A stretch of DNA of 64,000 nucleotides from Chrysoporthe austroafricana (lineage: Eukaryota; Ascomycota; Sordariomycetes; Diaporthales; Cryphonectriaceae). Positions 11,783 through 22,775 of the stretch are shown here, piece by piece (the stretch's first letter is position 1; every line of letters starts with the position of its first letter). The notes beneath the pieces are model-generated. The model saw only the letters and a list, made by a program, of their open reading frames with translations, was not told where the DNA came from and did no database searches. A program made the position numbers and the translations under genes. The DNA lies in contig JYIP02000002.1 of the NCBI GenBank assembly GCA_001051155.2, positions 5,437,315 through 5,501,314 of the forward strand, in the 5' to 3' direction.

Positions 11783-12540
11783 ATTCAAGGGGTTACTTGA
11801 ATAGTTAGAGTTATTGCTATTTATAGCCGCGTTATAAATAAGGCCTTTTTTTCTTATAGCAAATTGCTTTTATCTTTTAAGTTTGTATAAGAATTATTCT
11901 AAACTTTCTTTCGCTAAAAAATGCAATAAGCAATAGTTTTAATAACAAGCTATCCAGCTTATATTATTATAGCCAAAGTCCGCTATTTATTCCGGTAGAA
12001 TATTATTATCCAGCTAATTAGGTTCTTATCGTTAAGCGATATTAATTTATCTTTTCGGGATTAGTTTTCAATTTCATTTCTTCTTTTCTTAATAGCAATT
12101 ACGTACGATATAGCCTTTCTTTCCGCAATTGTAATAAGTAATTCCCTTACGCTATTCTTATATTAGAGTATTTAATTTTATAAGTTTAGTATATATTATA
12201 TTTAAATAGGTTATATTATTCCGGGTTTTTTGCTAGAACTTGCATTTCCTTAAATTAAGTTAATATTTCGGGGCGCTATTATAGTTTTTCTATTATTGCT
12301 AGCGCCGCTTATAAAGTTGATTGTTAATACGGACTGCTTTATTAATAAATTCGTTAAATTTCTTAAGTTAGTTTTCCTTATAAAGTTTGTTTTTAACTTC
12401 TTCTTTATATTTCGCATAATAAGCATTTATAAAAGATTCGTTTTCGTAATCCAAGTAAGTTATAATTTGCTTGAATTTAGCCGTATAATTTGCGGCCGAA
12501 CCGGTCTATCGAAATGCTTCCAATTGTCGTATTGCGGTAC
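11783..12540 (-). mobile_element. Element A3, inner segment (gag C-terminal part)
   Basis: Minus-strand family A sequence, bounded on the left by the A2 insertion (TSD copy attca at 11783) and on the right by the A4 insertion (TSD copy ggtac at 12536-12540). The sequence continues exactly at 38282, on the other side of A4. The rest of A3 (pol and 3' LTR) is expected left of the window, beyond A2. Confidence 0.8.
11783..12540 (-). pseudogene. gag: A3 gag, C-terminal half with CCHC knuckle
   Basis: On the minus strand: end of the capsid core (around 12300-12540), then the zinc knuckle (about 12097-12140), which reads Y-YN-C-GKKG-Y-IVRN-C, so the first Cys and the His are both Tyr. The region after the knuckle reaches the Ser/Asn-rich stretch near 11800, where A2 interrupts it. 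An apparent plus-strand ORF at 12296-12571 is only the antisense shadow of this gag. Confidence 0.7.
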
Positions 12541-12988
12541 TATTATAATTAATATAGAAGTAGCTTATTAATATACTCAAAAGCAAAAAGGGCTAATAAG
12601 CTAGCTTATATTATAACCTTATTAAAAAATACTTATAAGGATTATATAATCCGGGGTTAAAGGTTAGACCGATAAAATTACTATCGGTTTTAATAGTTTT
12701 GCGTAAATTAATAAGATCGATAATAGTCCTATCAGTTCAAAACTGAAAAGCTAGATATATAAAAATAGGATATTTATTAAATAGATTACTATAGCTTTTC
12801 AGTCGTAAATTTAAATATTACTTGAACCCTATTATATATCCAAGCAATAGCCTTATAAGCTTATAAATATTATAAATATTAATTGAAATAAGTTTCTAAT
12901 ATTTAAGGCTATATTTAATACTGCTTTTGCTAATATAAATCTTTTTGATTTTATAGTTTATTTTAGGATTGCTATAGCGTTTATAACA
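12541..12988 (+). repeat. A4 5' LTR (448 bp)
   Basis: Starts tattataattaatatag and ends gcgtttataaca, keeping the unmutated CA end. U3 carries an inverted repeat accgata/tatcggt (12668-12674 and 12682-12688), found again in the 3' LTR. The length equals that of the 3' LTR at 37829-38276. The following bases, tttttacaattc, are the place where a primer-binding site would be expected but do not start with TGG. Confidence 0.9.
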
Positions 12989-13016
12989 TTTTTACAATTC
13001 TTATTTAAAAACAGTT

Positions 13017-13695
13017 TAGTATATACTTTTTAAGCAATACCGAAAATACGATAATGCTTCAAACCCCGTTTTTTTCTAGCAATTAAGCTTTTTAGGAAAA
13101 AGCCTTAATTATTTTTATTAATAAATAATTTTAATAACAAAATATAGCTTTGTATTAATAACTTGAAAAAGTTAAAAATAAAGTCTTTTGCTTTAATGCT
13201 TTCTAATAAGCTAAAGCTTTCAAGCTTAATAAGCTTAAGCTTTATAAAAGCATTCGAAAAGATTTCCAGGCCTTCTTAACCCAATTCAAAGCTTACTTTA
13301 AATATTATAGCGCTTAATTCAAAACTACTTACGACAAAATCGATTTCGCGAGAAGCCGCTTTGAAAAAACGGCCTTTCAATAATAAAAACTAACCTTCCG
13401 CAACTATCTGGATAATAATAAGGATTTCCGTTCTGAAAATACTAAGCGCATTTTTTAGCGCTATGCTAATTTCGAATCGGCTTTTACTAAAACTTTTAGA
13501 AACCCGGATAAAAGATATATTATAATATAGCAATTGGAAATATTTCGATAAACCGGTTTAGCTGCGAATTATACGGCTAAATTCAAATAAATTATTGCTT
13601 ATTTCGATTACGAAAACGAACCCTTTATAAATATTTATTATATGGGATTTAAAGAAAAAGTTAAAGACGAATTTTATAAAGAAAACCGATCCGAA
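13017..13695 (+). pseudogene. gag: A4 gag, N-terminal part
   Basis: The frame begins soon after the 5' LTR. The start codon is unclear: an ATA in this area may be a mutated ATG. The N-terminal part is Gln/Lys-rich and helical. The capsid core follows, with KTTYDKIDFARSRFE near 13330 and YANFESAFTKTF near 13460, and the YFDYENEPF signature near 13600. A5 interrupts it at 13695 within KENRSE, and the frame resumes at 32093. Stops are TAA/TAG at Gln and Trp sites. Confidence 0.75.
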
Positions 13696-14125
13696 TGTTA
13701 TAAATGCTGCAGCAATCTTAGGATAAACTATAAGGTTAAAAGGTTTATGCTAGCAAAGCCGGTACTAAATATAACCTTAAATACCGGAAACTTGTTTAAA
13801 CAGATATTTATAATATTTATAAGCCGATATAGCTATTAATAATAAGGCTCAATTGATATTTAGATTTACGATTAAAGAATTACGGTAATTTATCTAGTAA
13901 ATATTTTGTCTTTATATATCCGGTTCTTTAATTCTAAATTACCGACTTATTAAATAATCTAGTAATCCAGGCTTACTGGATTACTTAATGATTTAGTAAT
14001 CCTTATTTTATTTAACTTTAACTTTGGGTTAGTAATATTCGAAATTCCTTTAAAGCAAGAAGGAATCGGGCGCTTAAGCGCTATTTCCTTTTATTATAAC
14101 CCTAATTTCTTATTAAGTTATAATA
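13696..14125 (-). repeat. A5 3' LTR (430 bp)
   Basis: Read on +, it begins tgttataaatgctgcagc, one of the few places where the terminal TG is unmutated, and ends aagttataata. It has the same length and U3 subtype as the 5' LTR at 31658-32087, including the actggattacttaatgattt/agtaatcc inverted motifs. A purine tract (reverse of ttatcctctttctta, 14126-14140) abuts it. Confidence 0.9.
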
Positions 14126-14138
14126 TTATCCTCTTTCT

Positions 14139-14814
14139 TATCAATTGTCGTTCTTAATAATTTTCCGTAAAAATCCTTATTTATAACTATCTTGTAATCT
14201 TTCTTTCCTAATCGGGATATCGGGCAAAGTACAGAAAGCTCGTTTTGCTTGTTCGGCCAAAATATAGCGCTATAATTCTCTTCTGGAAGCGGTTTTGCAA
14301 TATGCCGTATAGATGCCTTCTTGCTTATTCTGCAAGGATTATAATATCTTTAGCTGCCAGGTTTCGGAACGAGACTCTTCTCGTTATTCGGAATATATAT
14401 AGCTTAACCGTTCCCAATATAACGTCCTGGGAATTATTCCGGATAAGCTTTACAAGATAGCTTATTAGTACTAGAAATTAGAAAAAGAACTGGAAGTTGC
14501 AAAAGAGAAAGTTCTTCGCTTGCATTAGCAAAAATGCATATAATATAAGAAAATAATACGGGCTGTCCGTCGGAATATTAATAATATTGAAGAATTAGAG
14601 CGGTTGGAAGCGAAAAAGGCTAAAGAAGAATATCGTAAGGCCGAAGCTGAATATCGTGTTTCGGATATCGAAAGTCCTTTTCTTGAAAGCTTCGATCTAG
14701 ATATAATCCTGTAATAATTTGGTCCCGATATTAACTGGGCTAGTATTAATTTAACTATAAAGTCCGAAACTATTCCGAGTCTTTTTAATCTTTCTTCCGG
14801 CTAGCAAGTTAATT
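14139..14814 (+). pseudogene. A5 antisense ORF (aORF), best-preserved copy
   Basis: The frame runs from about 14139, just inside the 3' LTR and polypurine tract, to TAG 14812-14814, so it is antisense to the element. Few stops occur. In order: an N-terminal hydrophobic segment; a Cys cluster MPSCLFCKDYN...FSCQVSERD (near 14310-14370); YSEYI*LNRSQYNVLGIIPD; a coiled coil KLEKELEVAKEKVLRLH (about 14475-14530); a basic segment RAVRRNINNIEELERLEAEK (about 14555-14615); and a C-terminal SFDLD...FGPDINWASINL. Product unknown. The Cys pattern could bind zinc and the coiled coil could dimerise, both inference. It is convergent with pol and its end overlaps or touches the pol terminus. All four family A copies that keep this region contain it. 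Confidence 0.65.
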
Positions 14815-14841
14815 GCTTTTCCTAATATTTCTTGAGCGCTT
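14815..14841 (-). pseudogene. pol: A5 pol, last codons after the chromodomain
   Basis: The minus strand encodes the tail that follows the chromodomain (ALKKY*EKQL pattern). It joins across B1 to 25498 onward. The duplicated target is cgctt, at 14837-14841 and 25498-25502. Confidence 0.7.
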
Positions 14842-14963
14842 TAATAGCAAAACCCATAGACGAAGTGAATTCGTAATGAATTCGCCTAGTAAATCTATAA
14901 TAAATCCCTTAATAAATACGCAATAAATTTATTAAGTAAATGCCATACCTTTACTAAAGGGCT

Positions 14964-14970
14964 TATATAA
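14964..14970 (+). promoter_or_regulatory. TATA-like box in the family B LTR
   Basis: tatataa, in the context gcttatataatgcc, is kept in all six B LTRs (near 25413, 40198, 50647, 52433 and 62882), with at most a few transitions. Its place in the middle of a 207-bp LTR suits a U3 promoter. Because RIP creates TA-rich sequence, its meaning as a promoter is inferred. Confidence 0.45.
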
Positions 14971-14986
14971 TGCCTTAATAAGCTTT

Positions 14987-15018
14987 AGCATAATTCACTT
15001 TCTTGGAAGAATTATGCT
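14987..15018 (+). other. LTR hairpin (10-bp arms) in family B
   Basis: Arms agcataattc and gaattatgct are perfectly complementary around a 12-base loop. In the 3' LTR the arms read agcatagttt and gaactatgct, where one A-T pair is replaced by G-C with pairing kept. Other copies keep it partly. It could be a 3'-end or polyadenylation structure in R/U5, which is a guess. Confidence 0.5.
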
Positions 15019-15096
15019 TTATAATATATTTCAGTACGTTCACTATCAATTAGTAGCTACGCTTTGCATGCCTTTGCTGCGTAATCGGGTTTCGAT

Positions 15097-15250
15097 TATC
15101 GGCTCTATAGAGTAACGGCTCTTATAGGAATATCGGTCTTGTAAAATAACGGCTTCTATAGAAGTATTGGCTCTGTAAAGTATCGGTTCCTGTAAAAGTA
15201 TCGATTCTATAGGATATCGGTTTCTGTAAAGGTAGCATTCCTGTAAGAGA
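15097..15250 (+). repeat. B1 leader tandem repeats (about nine 16-18 bp units)
   Basis: Units follow the pattern TATCGGctcctaTAggAA. Examples are tatcggctctatagag, taacggctcttataggaa and tatcggttcctgtaaaag. Many units hold a small self-complementary core such as tcctatagga. They lie between the 5' LTR and the gag-protease ORF, where packaging or translation signals of LTR elements reside. The same array is at 40331-40484 (B2) and 52566-52719 (B3). Confidence 0.8.
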
Positions 15251-18200
15251 TATTACAATTATTTATCGACAATTTATTACCAATTTACTATAGCAATTAC
15301 TGGCAATAACGTTTTATTATTGCGGCTTATCGATTATATCGAAATTAAGCATTCCGCCCAGGTATACAAGTTTATATAAGCTTTGAATGATTTTAAGAAG
15401 AAGGATTAAATTATATCGGATATTAAGATCTTTTTCGAAATTGCGTACGTTTTTATCGATTGGAAATTTTTAGCCGATCGATACGAAAAGGCGAAACAGA
15501 ATCCCAGGGAAGCTAATATACTTTTGCAAAAAGTAAAGGCATGGGTAGTTAAGCAAGAATAGCCTTTATTGCTTAAGCGCTAGATTTAAAAGGGAAGAAA
15601 GTCGAATTTCGATAAGAATTTATCCCAGTAAATAGGAAAGAATAATATATTTTAAGAAGATTTTTTCAAATATCGCAAATTTCGATAGCTTGCTGAAACG
15701 ATAACGGAAGAAAAGCGATAATAAGTACTTATAGAAATAAATGAAAACGAAAATACTTTTCGACTTAATAATTCGGAAAATCCATTAGAAGAATTGGCTT
15801 AGCGATAATTTATTAAAAATCGAAAGCATTATATGCTTGAATATATTAATATTAATAGCGGAATTAAGTATATTTATTTATTACGATATTCGACCGAAAA
15901 TCTAGATTCTAGATTTACCGATAAATCCGGGAGTTTTTCAATTATAATAAGAAAAACAGATAAAGGCAAAAAAAAATAACTAATTCTAGAAAGTAAGTAT
16001 ATTTCTTTCCTTTTAACAGGAACCCAGAATCGGAATGCTTTCAGATAAGATTCCATTATAGCTATTCCGGCTAATTTTATAAATTTTATAGCAAAAGGCA
16101 TATTAATGCCCTAATCGGGTTTATTAAATTATTCGCAATTTTTCGGAAAAAAAGACTATAAAGAAAAAAGACTGGATAAAAGAAGATCGGATAGTTATAT
16201 TACTATCTTTCAGAAATATCCGACCTTCCCCTTTTCAATTACTAGCTTATTGGACTAGTTTTTATAACAATTCGAAATAAAAGCAATCTACCAAAATGGC
16301 TTTATTTCGGAAAAGGTAGCACGTATTGAGTTCAAAAAAATATTCCGATTGCAATAAGCTTTCAATATACAAATGCCTTAATCGGAACCTATTAAAAAAC
16401 CCCTTCTCGTTTCGGCTGCGAAATATTACGCTAATAACGGATATCATTCTATTAAATTAGCATTTTCTAATATTAAGGAATATATTTAGCAAATATTTAT
16501 ATTAAAAGCAAGAAATTAATCAGATTAAAGATTATCTTTAAGCCCCGAACTAAATATTGAAATTAACTTTAATTTCTAAGAAAAACTAATCGGTAAGCCA
16601 AATGGATTACTGGATTTATTGGATCTTAGCGATAATAAAAGCAATAGTTTTCGAAATCTATTATTCAGCTATAAGCAATTTAAAGATTCCCGAGCATATC
16701 AACTTGATTTATTTGAATTTATAGCATTGCCCATTAGCATTAATAAGGAATTTAAGGATACGGTTATAAAGCAATTCCGACTTTACAAGAATTAAAATAA
16801 CTATATTAACTTAATAATTGTATTTATTATAAATAGCAAAATTATTATCTGGAAAGACTTTCAAGCTTTTATAAACCGGTATAAAATATATATAGCTAGA
16901 AATACAAAATGCGCTAAATATTTCAGCTTCCATTTACCCGCTTATTTAGCTAGAATAGCATATATTTGGTTTTATTCTATATTATTTTCCTAAAAGCGTA
17001 AGGACTTTACTTTGCATAAGTATAATTAGAGCTAGTAGAAGAAATAATTGAAAAGAGATTTCTTTATATTGCGGAAAATTGCAAAAGATTTGCTAAATGC
17101 TTAATAATATTCCAGGAAAGATATACGAAATAACTGCAATATTCTGGAATTTACTTATTATATCTATCGATTTACTAAGCTAACCGAATACTCAAATTCG
17201 TATTTAGCTAGAAATATTTGGGATCGGATCGATAAAGAACTAATAGCTAAATATTTCGATAGACTTAATCGAAATAAGGATACGAAAGATTTCGAAAAAC
17301 GTTTTAAAGCGAAATAAGAAATATAGCATATTCTCGAATTAGATTGCGTAATAAGATTATTTTATAAACTTGCATAATCGGTACGGAAAGTTATGCAATC
17401 GGCTATTAATCTTCCCAATATTAATATTCATTTCCCAGCCAATATATTCTCAAGATGCTTTGGAAGATTCAAGTTTTAAAAACCTAAATATTTATTCCGC
17501 TCGATAAGGACGTTTAATTAGCTAAATCTATCTAAAAGTACTGGATATATTCCGGAATACGAATTCCGAAAGCTTTTATCAGAATAATAGCGAAAGCTAA
17601 TAAACATTCGGAATTAATTACGGGAACGGATAACCAGATAATAAAACGTTTCTAGTACGGCCAGGAAGATATTAACCAATATTATAAATAATAGCAGAAG
17701 TTCAATTTCAAAAAACTGAAATTTCCAACCGCGCTTTTACTATCGATTCGTACGAAAAGATATTAAAAGACGTTTTATCCAATTAACTTTAGCAAATTTC
17801 AATATCGATAACAGAAAATTATAATATAATCCAGATAAAAAGGATAAGCTAGTTCGAAAAAGCTATTTCTTTATAAACGATAATCTGTTTATAACGGATA
17901 GCAATAAATACGATAAAGAAACCGAAAATAGCGAAAACTTATAGAAGCAAGAAAATAAGTTAGAAAAACAGGCTAATAAGGAAAACGTAATAATCGAAAA
18001 TAATATCTGGATTTTTCGAGCCGAAAAAGCAAAATTATCGGTAGATAAAGGTATATTTTACGTTAAGTACTCTATATAATTATCTAATTAGCTATAGAAT
18101 TTTCCTAAAATCGATATATAGAAAGGAAAAATCTTGGGATATAATATTCCTATACTTACAGTCAAGCCTTATTAAAGCAGCAGCTATACGTATGCAAAAG

Positions 18201-19045
18201 CTGCAGCTAAAGCATATTCGAATAAGCCGGATATAAAGGTTTATATCGATATAAGCGCTAGTTATTATGCTATTGCCGAGGAATTGCTAATGCAATTCTT
18301 TAAAGCAAAAATAAATTGGAATGTAAAAGCTAAGCTTAAAAATATAAGCTAATTGCTAGCAAAAGGCTAAGCTGAATTCGATTTGTATTTCTAGAGTAAT
18401 AAGTATAATTATCCATTTATATTTCGTATTTGAATAAGAGCTTGAGTATTAGATCGATTAGAAATAAGCATTTTATTAAAATAGGAATATAATATTCTTT
18501 ACGAACTGAATATTCTGAATTCAGAATTATTTATACGATTTGGTTATTTTAGTAATATTATAGCGAAAATAGAAATATTTGCCCAAATGCTAGTACGATC
18601 CCGACAAGCAAAAGCCGCAACTATTATAGTAATGCTATTTAGATTTTATAAGCTAATTCCTATTAATATTAAGCGAATCCTAAAAACGTAATCTTTTTAT
18701 TTAAGCCGAAGCAGAAAGGGTAAATGAATTACTTAATAGGCTATTAGATTAAAGAAATCTTGATAACGAATTAAGCAATAACCCTTTTAAAGATCCAGAA
18801 AAACTAATTTCTAAAAATAATCGAATTATTCCAGATAGATTATATAACTTTGCTAGCGAATTACGATAACTATTATTATATCGCGCAATAATACCTCTTT
18901 TAATAAACTTAGAACGGGTTATAGCTTTCAGGAAAACTAAATTCAGATTAATTGTCATTCATTAAGTATATTTTCCAATAAATTGCGGAAATTACTGGAA
19001 AATAGCTGGAAAAGTACCAATTCCCGGATATGGAAACCCCCGAAA
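15250..19045 (+). pseudogene. gag: B1 gag-protease ORF
   Basis: A single frame, broken only by RIP-type stops, runs about 1,200 codons from after the leader repeats to the overlap with pol. No start ATG is certain. It opens with a basic helical part (HYIEIKHSAQ-like region near 15330), a long low-identity middle part, and a capsid-like segment near 17140-17330 (FTYYIYRFTKLTEYSNSYLA, IWDRIDKELIAKYFD). No CCHC knuckle was found. An aspartic protease lies near 18200-18560: the active site reads VYIDISASYY at about 18242-18271 (DTGAS type, Asp 18248 kept here but Asn in B2 and B3). It is much longer than most gypsy gags. Confidence 0.75.
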
Positions 19046-22000
19046 TAAAAGATTATTTCGAAAATAATAATAAACTGGGAATCCGGAAAGATAAAGCTAT
19101 TAAAGAATCAGAAATTGATTTCGGTATATACGTTTGCAAGCGTTTACCGGAATTTCTTTATTAAGTTATAAAATTAGTATAAGCATATATTAAAATTTTC
19201 AAAAATACAAATCTCGTTAATATGCTAATCGATTAATAAATAAAGGTCGATTTGATCGAAAGATAATAAAATTAGAAAATAAGATAAAAGCTATATTATT
19301 TAAATAAGGAAAATTAAGAAGTAATTAACGAAATTTTGGATAAATTATATTAGCAAAATCGAGCTGAATAAATTATAAATATAATGCTATTCAGTTTACT
19401 AATTTTTATAATTTGGAAGAATATAAATAGCTAGAAGAAAAAATATATAATAGTCAATTTACGTACTTTGAATAAAGTCTTAATTCCCGATACTTACCTT
19501 TTGCTATTATAATAAGAAATTATTAAATAGCTGAAAGGAAAAATATATATTATAGTAATAAATATATAGCAATTTTTTTATTAATTCCTAATATATCCAG
19601 ATTATAGAAACCGATTTACTGTTATTAGTTATTGTAATCAAGAAAAAATAAAAGTTCTATTTATAGAATTTCGAAATATATTATCCTATATCCAGTATTT
19701 TATAAATTAACTCTTATAATTATATTACAAGTTTGCTTCCGTTTTTATAAATAATATTATTATTTATTCAATTATAGAATAAGATTACTTGCAATATTTA
19801 TAAACTATTTTCTCGCTATTTTTACGCAAAAATATTTTACTAGCTAGACTTAAATCGTTTTTTGGATATTTTTCAGTCCAGATTTTAGAATTTAAAATGG
19901 ACGGATTCGGAATTTCCAATACGGAATACCGGATATAGGCTATTCGCAATTTGGAATTCCCCAAAATATTCTAGCAATTAGAAAAGTTTATTGGATTTAT
20001 AGGATATTTACGCTATTTAATTCTTAAATATAGCTATAAAGTTAATTTATTTCAGAAAAAGAAAATTAGGATACTAAGCAAGGCTTATTAATCGAATTAT
20101 TTACTTTTAGGCATAAAATAGCAAAATTATATTATGCAAGCCATTTTCGATTCAATATCAAACGAAATTAATAGTTTTCATAATTTCAAAATAGCTTTGG
20201 AAGCTAAAAATGCTTTATTTTATTATATCCCAAATAAACCTCTTTTTATTCAGCTAGATATATTTAAGGAAATGGGGTTTTTAAATATTATTTTCCAATT
20301 AGCAAACGATTATATATAAAACGGAATATCGCTAATAGTAAGCATAGCTATATAATTAATCCTTTATTTAAGCAAGACAATTAACGAAGCAAAACGAAAG
20401 TACTGGCTTATAGAGCTTGAAATAGCCTATTTAATATAGCTAATACGAAAGCTAAAAACGATAATAAAATCGAACCGAGCTAAGCCAATTTATATCTTTA
20501 CCGATTACGCAATAACAGTTAATATTGTCTATTCGTTATCTATAAATACGGTAAATAAGACCAAAGCAAATATGCGGCTAATTTTCGTTTCAGAATACTT
20601 AAGCCAATTCGACCTGAAAGCATATTATATACCGGGAAAGTCGAACGTTTTCGCAAATGCTATATCAAGATTGCCGTTTACTCAGAAACCTATCGATAAC
20701 GAAAGCATTCTAAATAAAATATAGGAAAACGAACTTATTTAAGTTTTCAGTAAAATATTTATAAATAGCGAAATGAAAAGGCATATCAAGAAAGGATACG
20801 AAAAATACCCCTTATAGTCCAGAATAATCGAATAATTAAAAGACTTAAATAAAATTGCCCGATTACTTTTTATATTAAATTATAATAGCTTACTATTTCT
20901 CAAAGATTATTATAGGAAATAACGATTATATATCCCGAATAAAATAGCATTGGATTTTATCAAAAAAGCTTACGATAGAAAATATTATTTCGGCATAAAC
21001 TGCATATAGCACGACTTAACGGATCGATTCGTTATCAAATATTGCTATATCAAAATATGCAATTATATATCGATCTATCGAGCTTGTAACGAGAATAAAA
21101 ATAATTTATAGCAACTTTTAAGAAAGATATAGCTTATATTATTTCTATTAATCTTATTCTATACTATTATTATAAACTTTATTATAGGATTACCGATAAT
21201 ATTATTTACAAATACTATATAGGCTTTAGCTAAAATACTATTCCTGGATGCATTTCTTATAATTACGGATAAGTATTCCAAAGCTACGATTATTATATTA
21301 AGCAATGCAATATATATTGCAGCAAACTAAGCAACCTTTATTTTACAGATACTTTATATTATTAGCTAAGGAATATTTAAAAGGATTATCTTAAATAAAA
21401 ATTCGAAATTCTTATCGGAATTCTAGAAATATTTGTAAGAAGCTATCGGAACGAAACTTGCTTATTCTATTGCCTCGTATCCGTAAACGGATAGGCAATC
21501 TGAAATAAAGAACCGAATAATTGAAATAGCAATTCGGCATTTTATAACCGCTTACTCTGATATAAAATAAACCGAAATAATACCGGCATTATAATTTAAC
21601 TTAAATAATGCGTATAATCGAGCTACAAAATATTCAGCTAGCTAAATATTATTCGGATTTAACCTATTATCGGGCTAATAAATAAAGGATATAATACTTT
21701 TAGCAAAAGAAGTTTTTCAGGAAAAAGCTTAACTTTTTATCGCTAAAGCGCAAATAATAGCCAAATTGCAATATAATAAGCATTATTGCCAGATAATTTT
21801 CGAATTAAATAATTAAATATATATTCGCTTGGGTTACGAATATTTATTATTAAATAACTTATCTCTAAAGTTTTTATAATAGAGGATAAGACCTTTCCAA
21901 ATTATTCGAAAAATAGGGAACTTAGCATATAAATTGAAATTGGTTCTTTATATAAATATCTATCCAATAATTTCAATAATACAATTAATGCTTGCAAACT

Positions 22001-22551
22001 TTCTTAAAACGGATTCCTATAAATATAACCTTATATACTAAAACTTAGTAAATATACTAGAAAATCCGGATATCGAAAAGTATTTGGAAAACTATTAATA
22101 TTATAAGCTGGAAAAGATAATTAGCTGCTATAAACGAAAATATAAATATAATTCGCATAGAATTGAATATTTGGTAAAATGGATAAATTATTTTAGCTAT
22201 TACAATATATGGATATCCCGTAATGCTTTGAATGCAAACGAAATAATATATAATTTCGAACGGAAATGCGAAATTATAGCCGAATTGCAAGAAAGAGCAA
22301 AGCGAAAGCGGTTATTAGCAGAAGAAATCCTTAAACCGGGAAATATCGTTATAATTGCCTTATGAAAACAAAGCAAGCCAAAATGCGATTTACGAACAAA
22401 AAGTATACTGGAATAAGCTAATCTACTTATTCTAAGAAATTAAAAGAACCCGCAATATAGTAAACGTACGTTAAGGTAAAAGCGACCGTTAAGCAAAGCA
22501 AGTAAATTTCTGGCAAATGCAAAAGGCTATTATTTCGTAAACTGCTAGTAA
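18960..22551 (+). pseudogene. pol: B1 pol: RT, RNase H, integrase, chromodomain
   Basis: The frame is -1 relative to gag-protease, overlapping at about 18960-19045. The N-terminal linker has DMETPEIKDYFE. RT is about 19110-19960: VNIQQFFYQF, and the catalytic box FVDD reads FINN (NN at 19750-19755). RNase H (about 20130-20700) keeps TDYA near 20500 and the ending YIPGKSNVFANAISRL. Integrase (about 20940-21900): first Asp lost (INFIIGLP), second lost (ILNKNSKF), Glu kept (QSEIKNR). The chromodomain is about 22090-22260: EYLVKWINYFSYYNIW and ALNANEIIYNFE. Open pieces remain at 20134-20319 and 22171-22365. Ends at tandem TAG TAA (22546-22551), present in all three B copies. Confidence 0.88.
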
Positions 22552-22775
22552 ATTCATTTTATTTTCTTCTTTTTACTAGCGCATTTATAATTACTATCTC
22601 TATTTACTTATTATAGCTAGCCGTATCGCCCTATTATTATTACTTTTTATTATACTTTTGAATATTATTTTTGGGTATTAAGCCAATATTATTATTAATT
22701 TCGCTTTATTTTGCTAAGTTTCCGTAAATCTGTAAGGACTGTACTAATAAGGCTATTAATATTACTAAAACTAAA

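Larger units (their letters stand above)
14842..15048 (+). repeat. B1 5' LTR (207 bp)
   Basis: Starts taatagcaaaaccc (TGATAG in the 3' LTR) and ends cactatca, so the ancestral ends are TGATAG...CTATCA, a 6-bp inverted repeat. It contains a TATA-like box (14964-14970) and a hairpin near the end (14987-15018). It differs from the 3' LTR by transitions only where I compared them. Confidence 0.93.

Noticed and set aside
12296..12571. Plus-strand ORF of 91 codons, with a similar one at 30885-31103
   Set aside because: Antisense to the gag of A3 and A5; it also crosses the A4 LTR border in the first case.
15097..15250. CRISPR array
   Set aside because: Units of 16-18 bp follow each other without spacers, inside a retrotransposon leader in fungal DNA.
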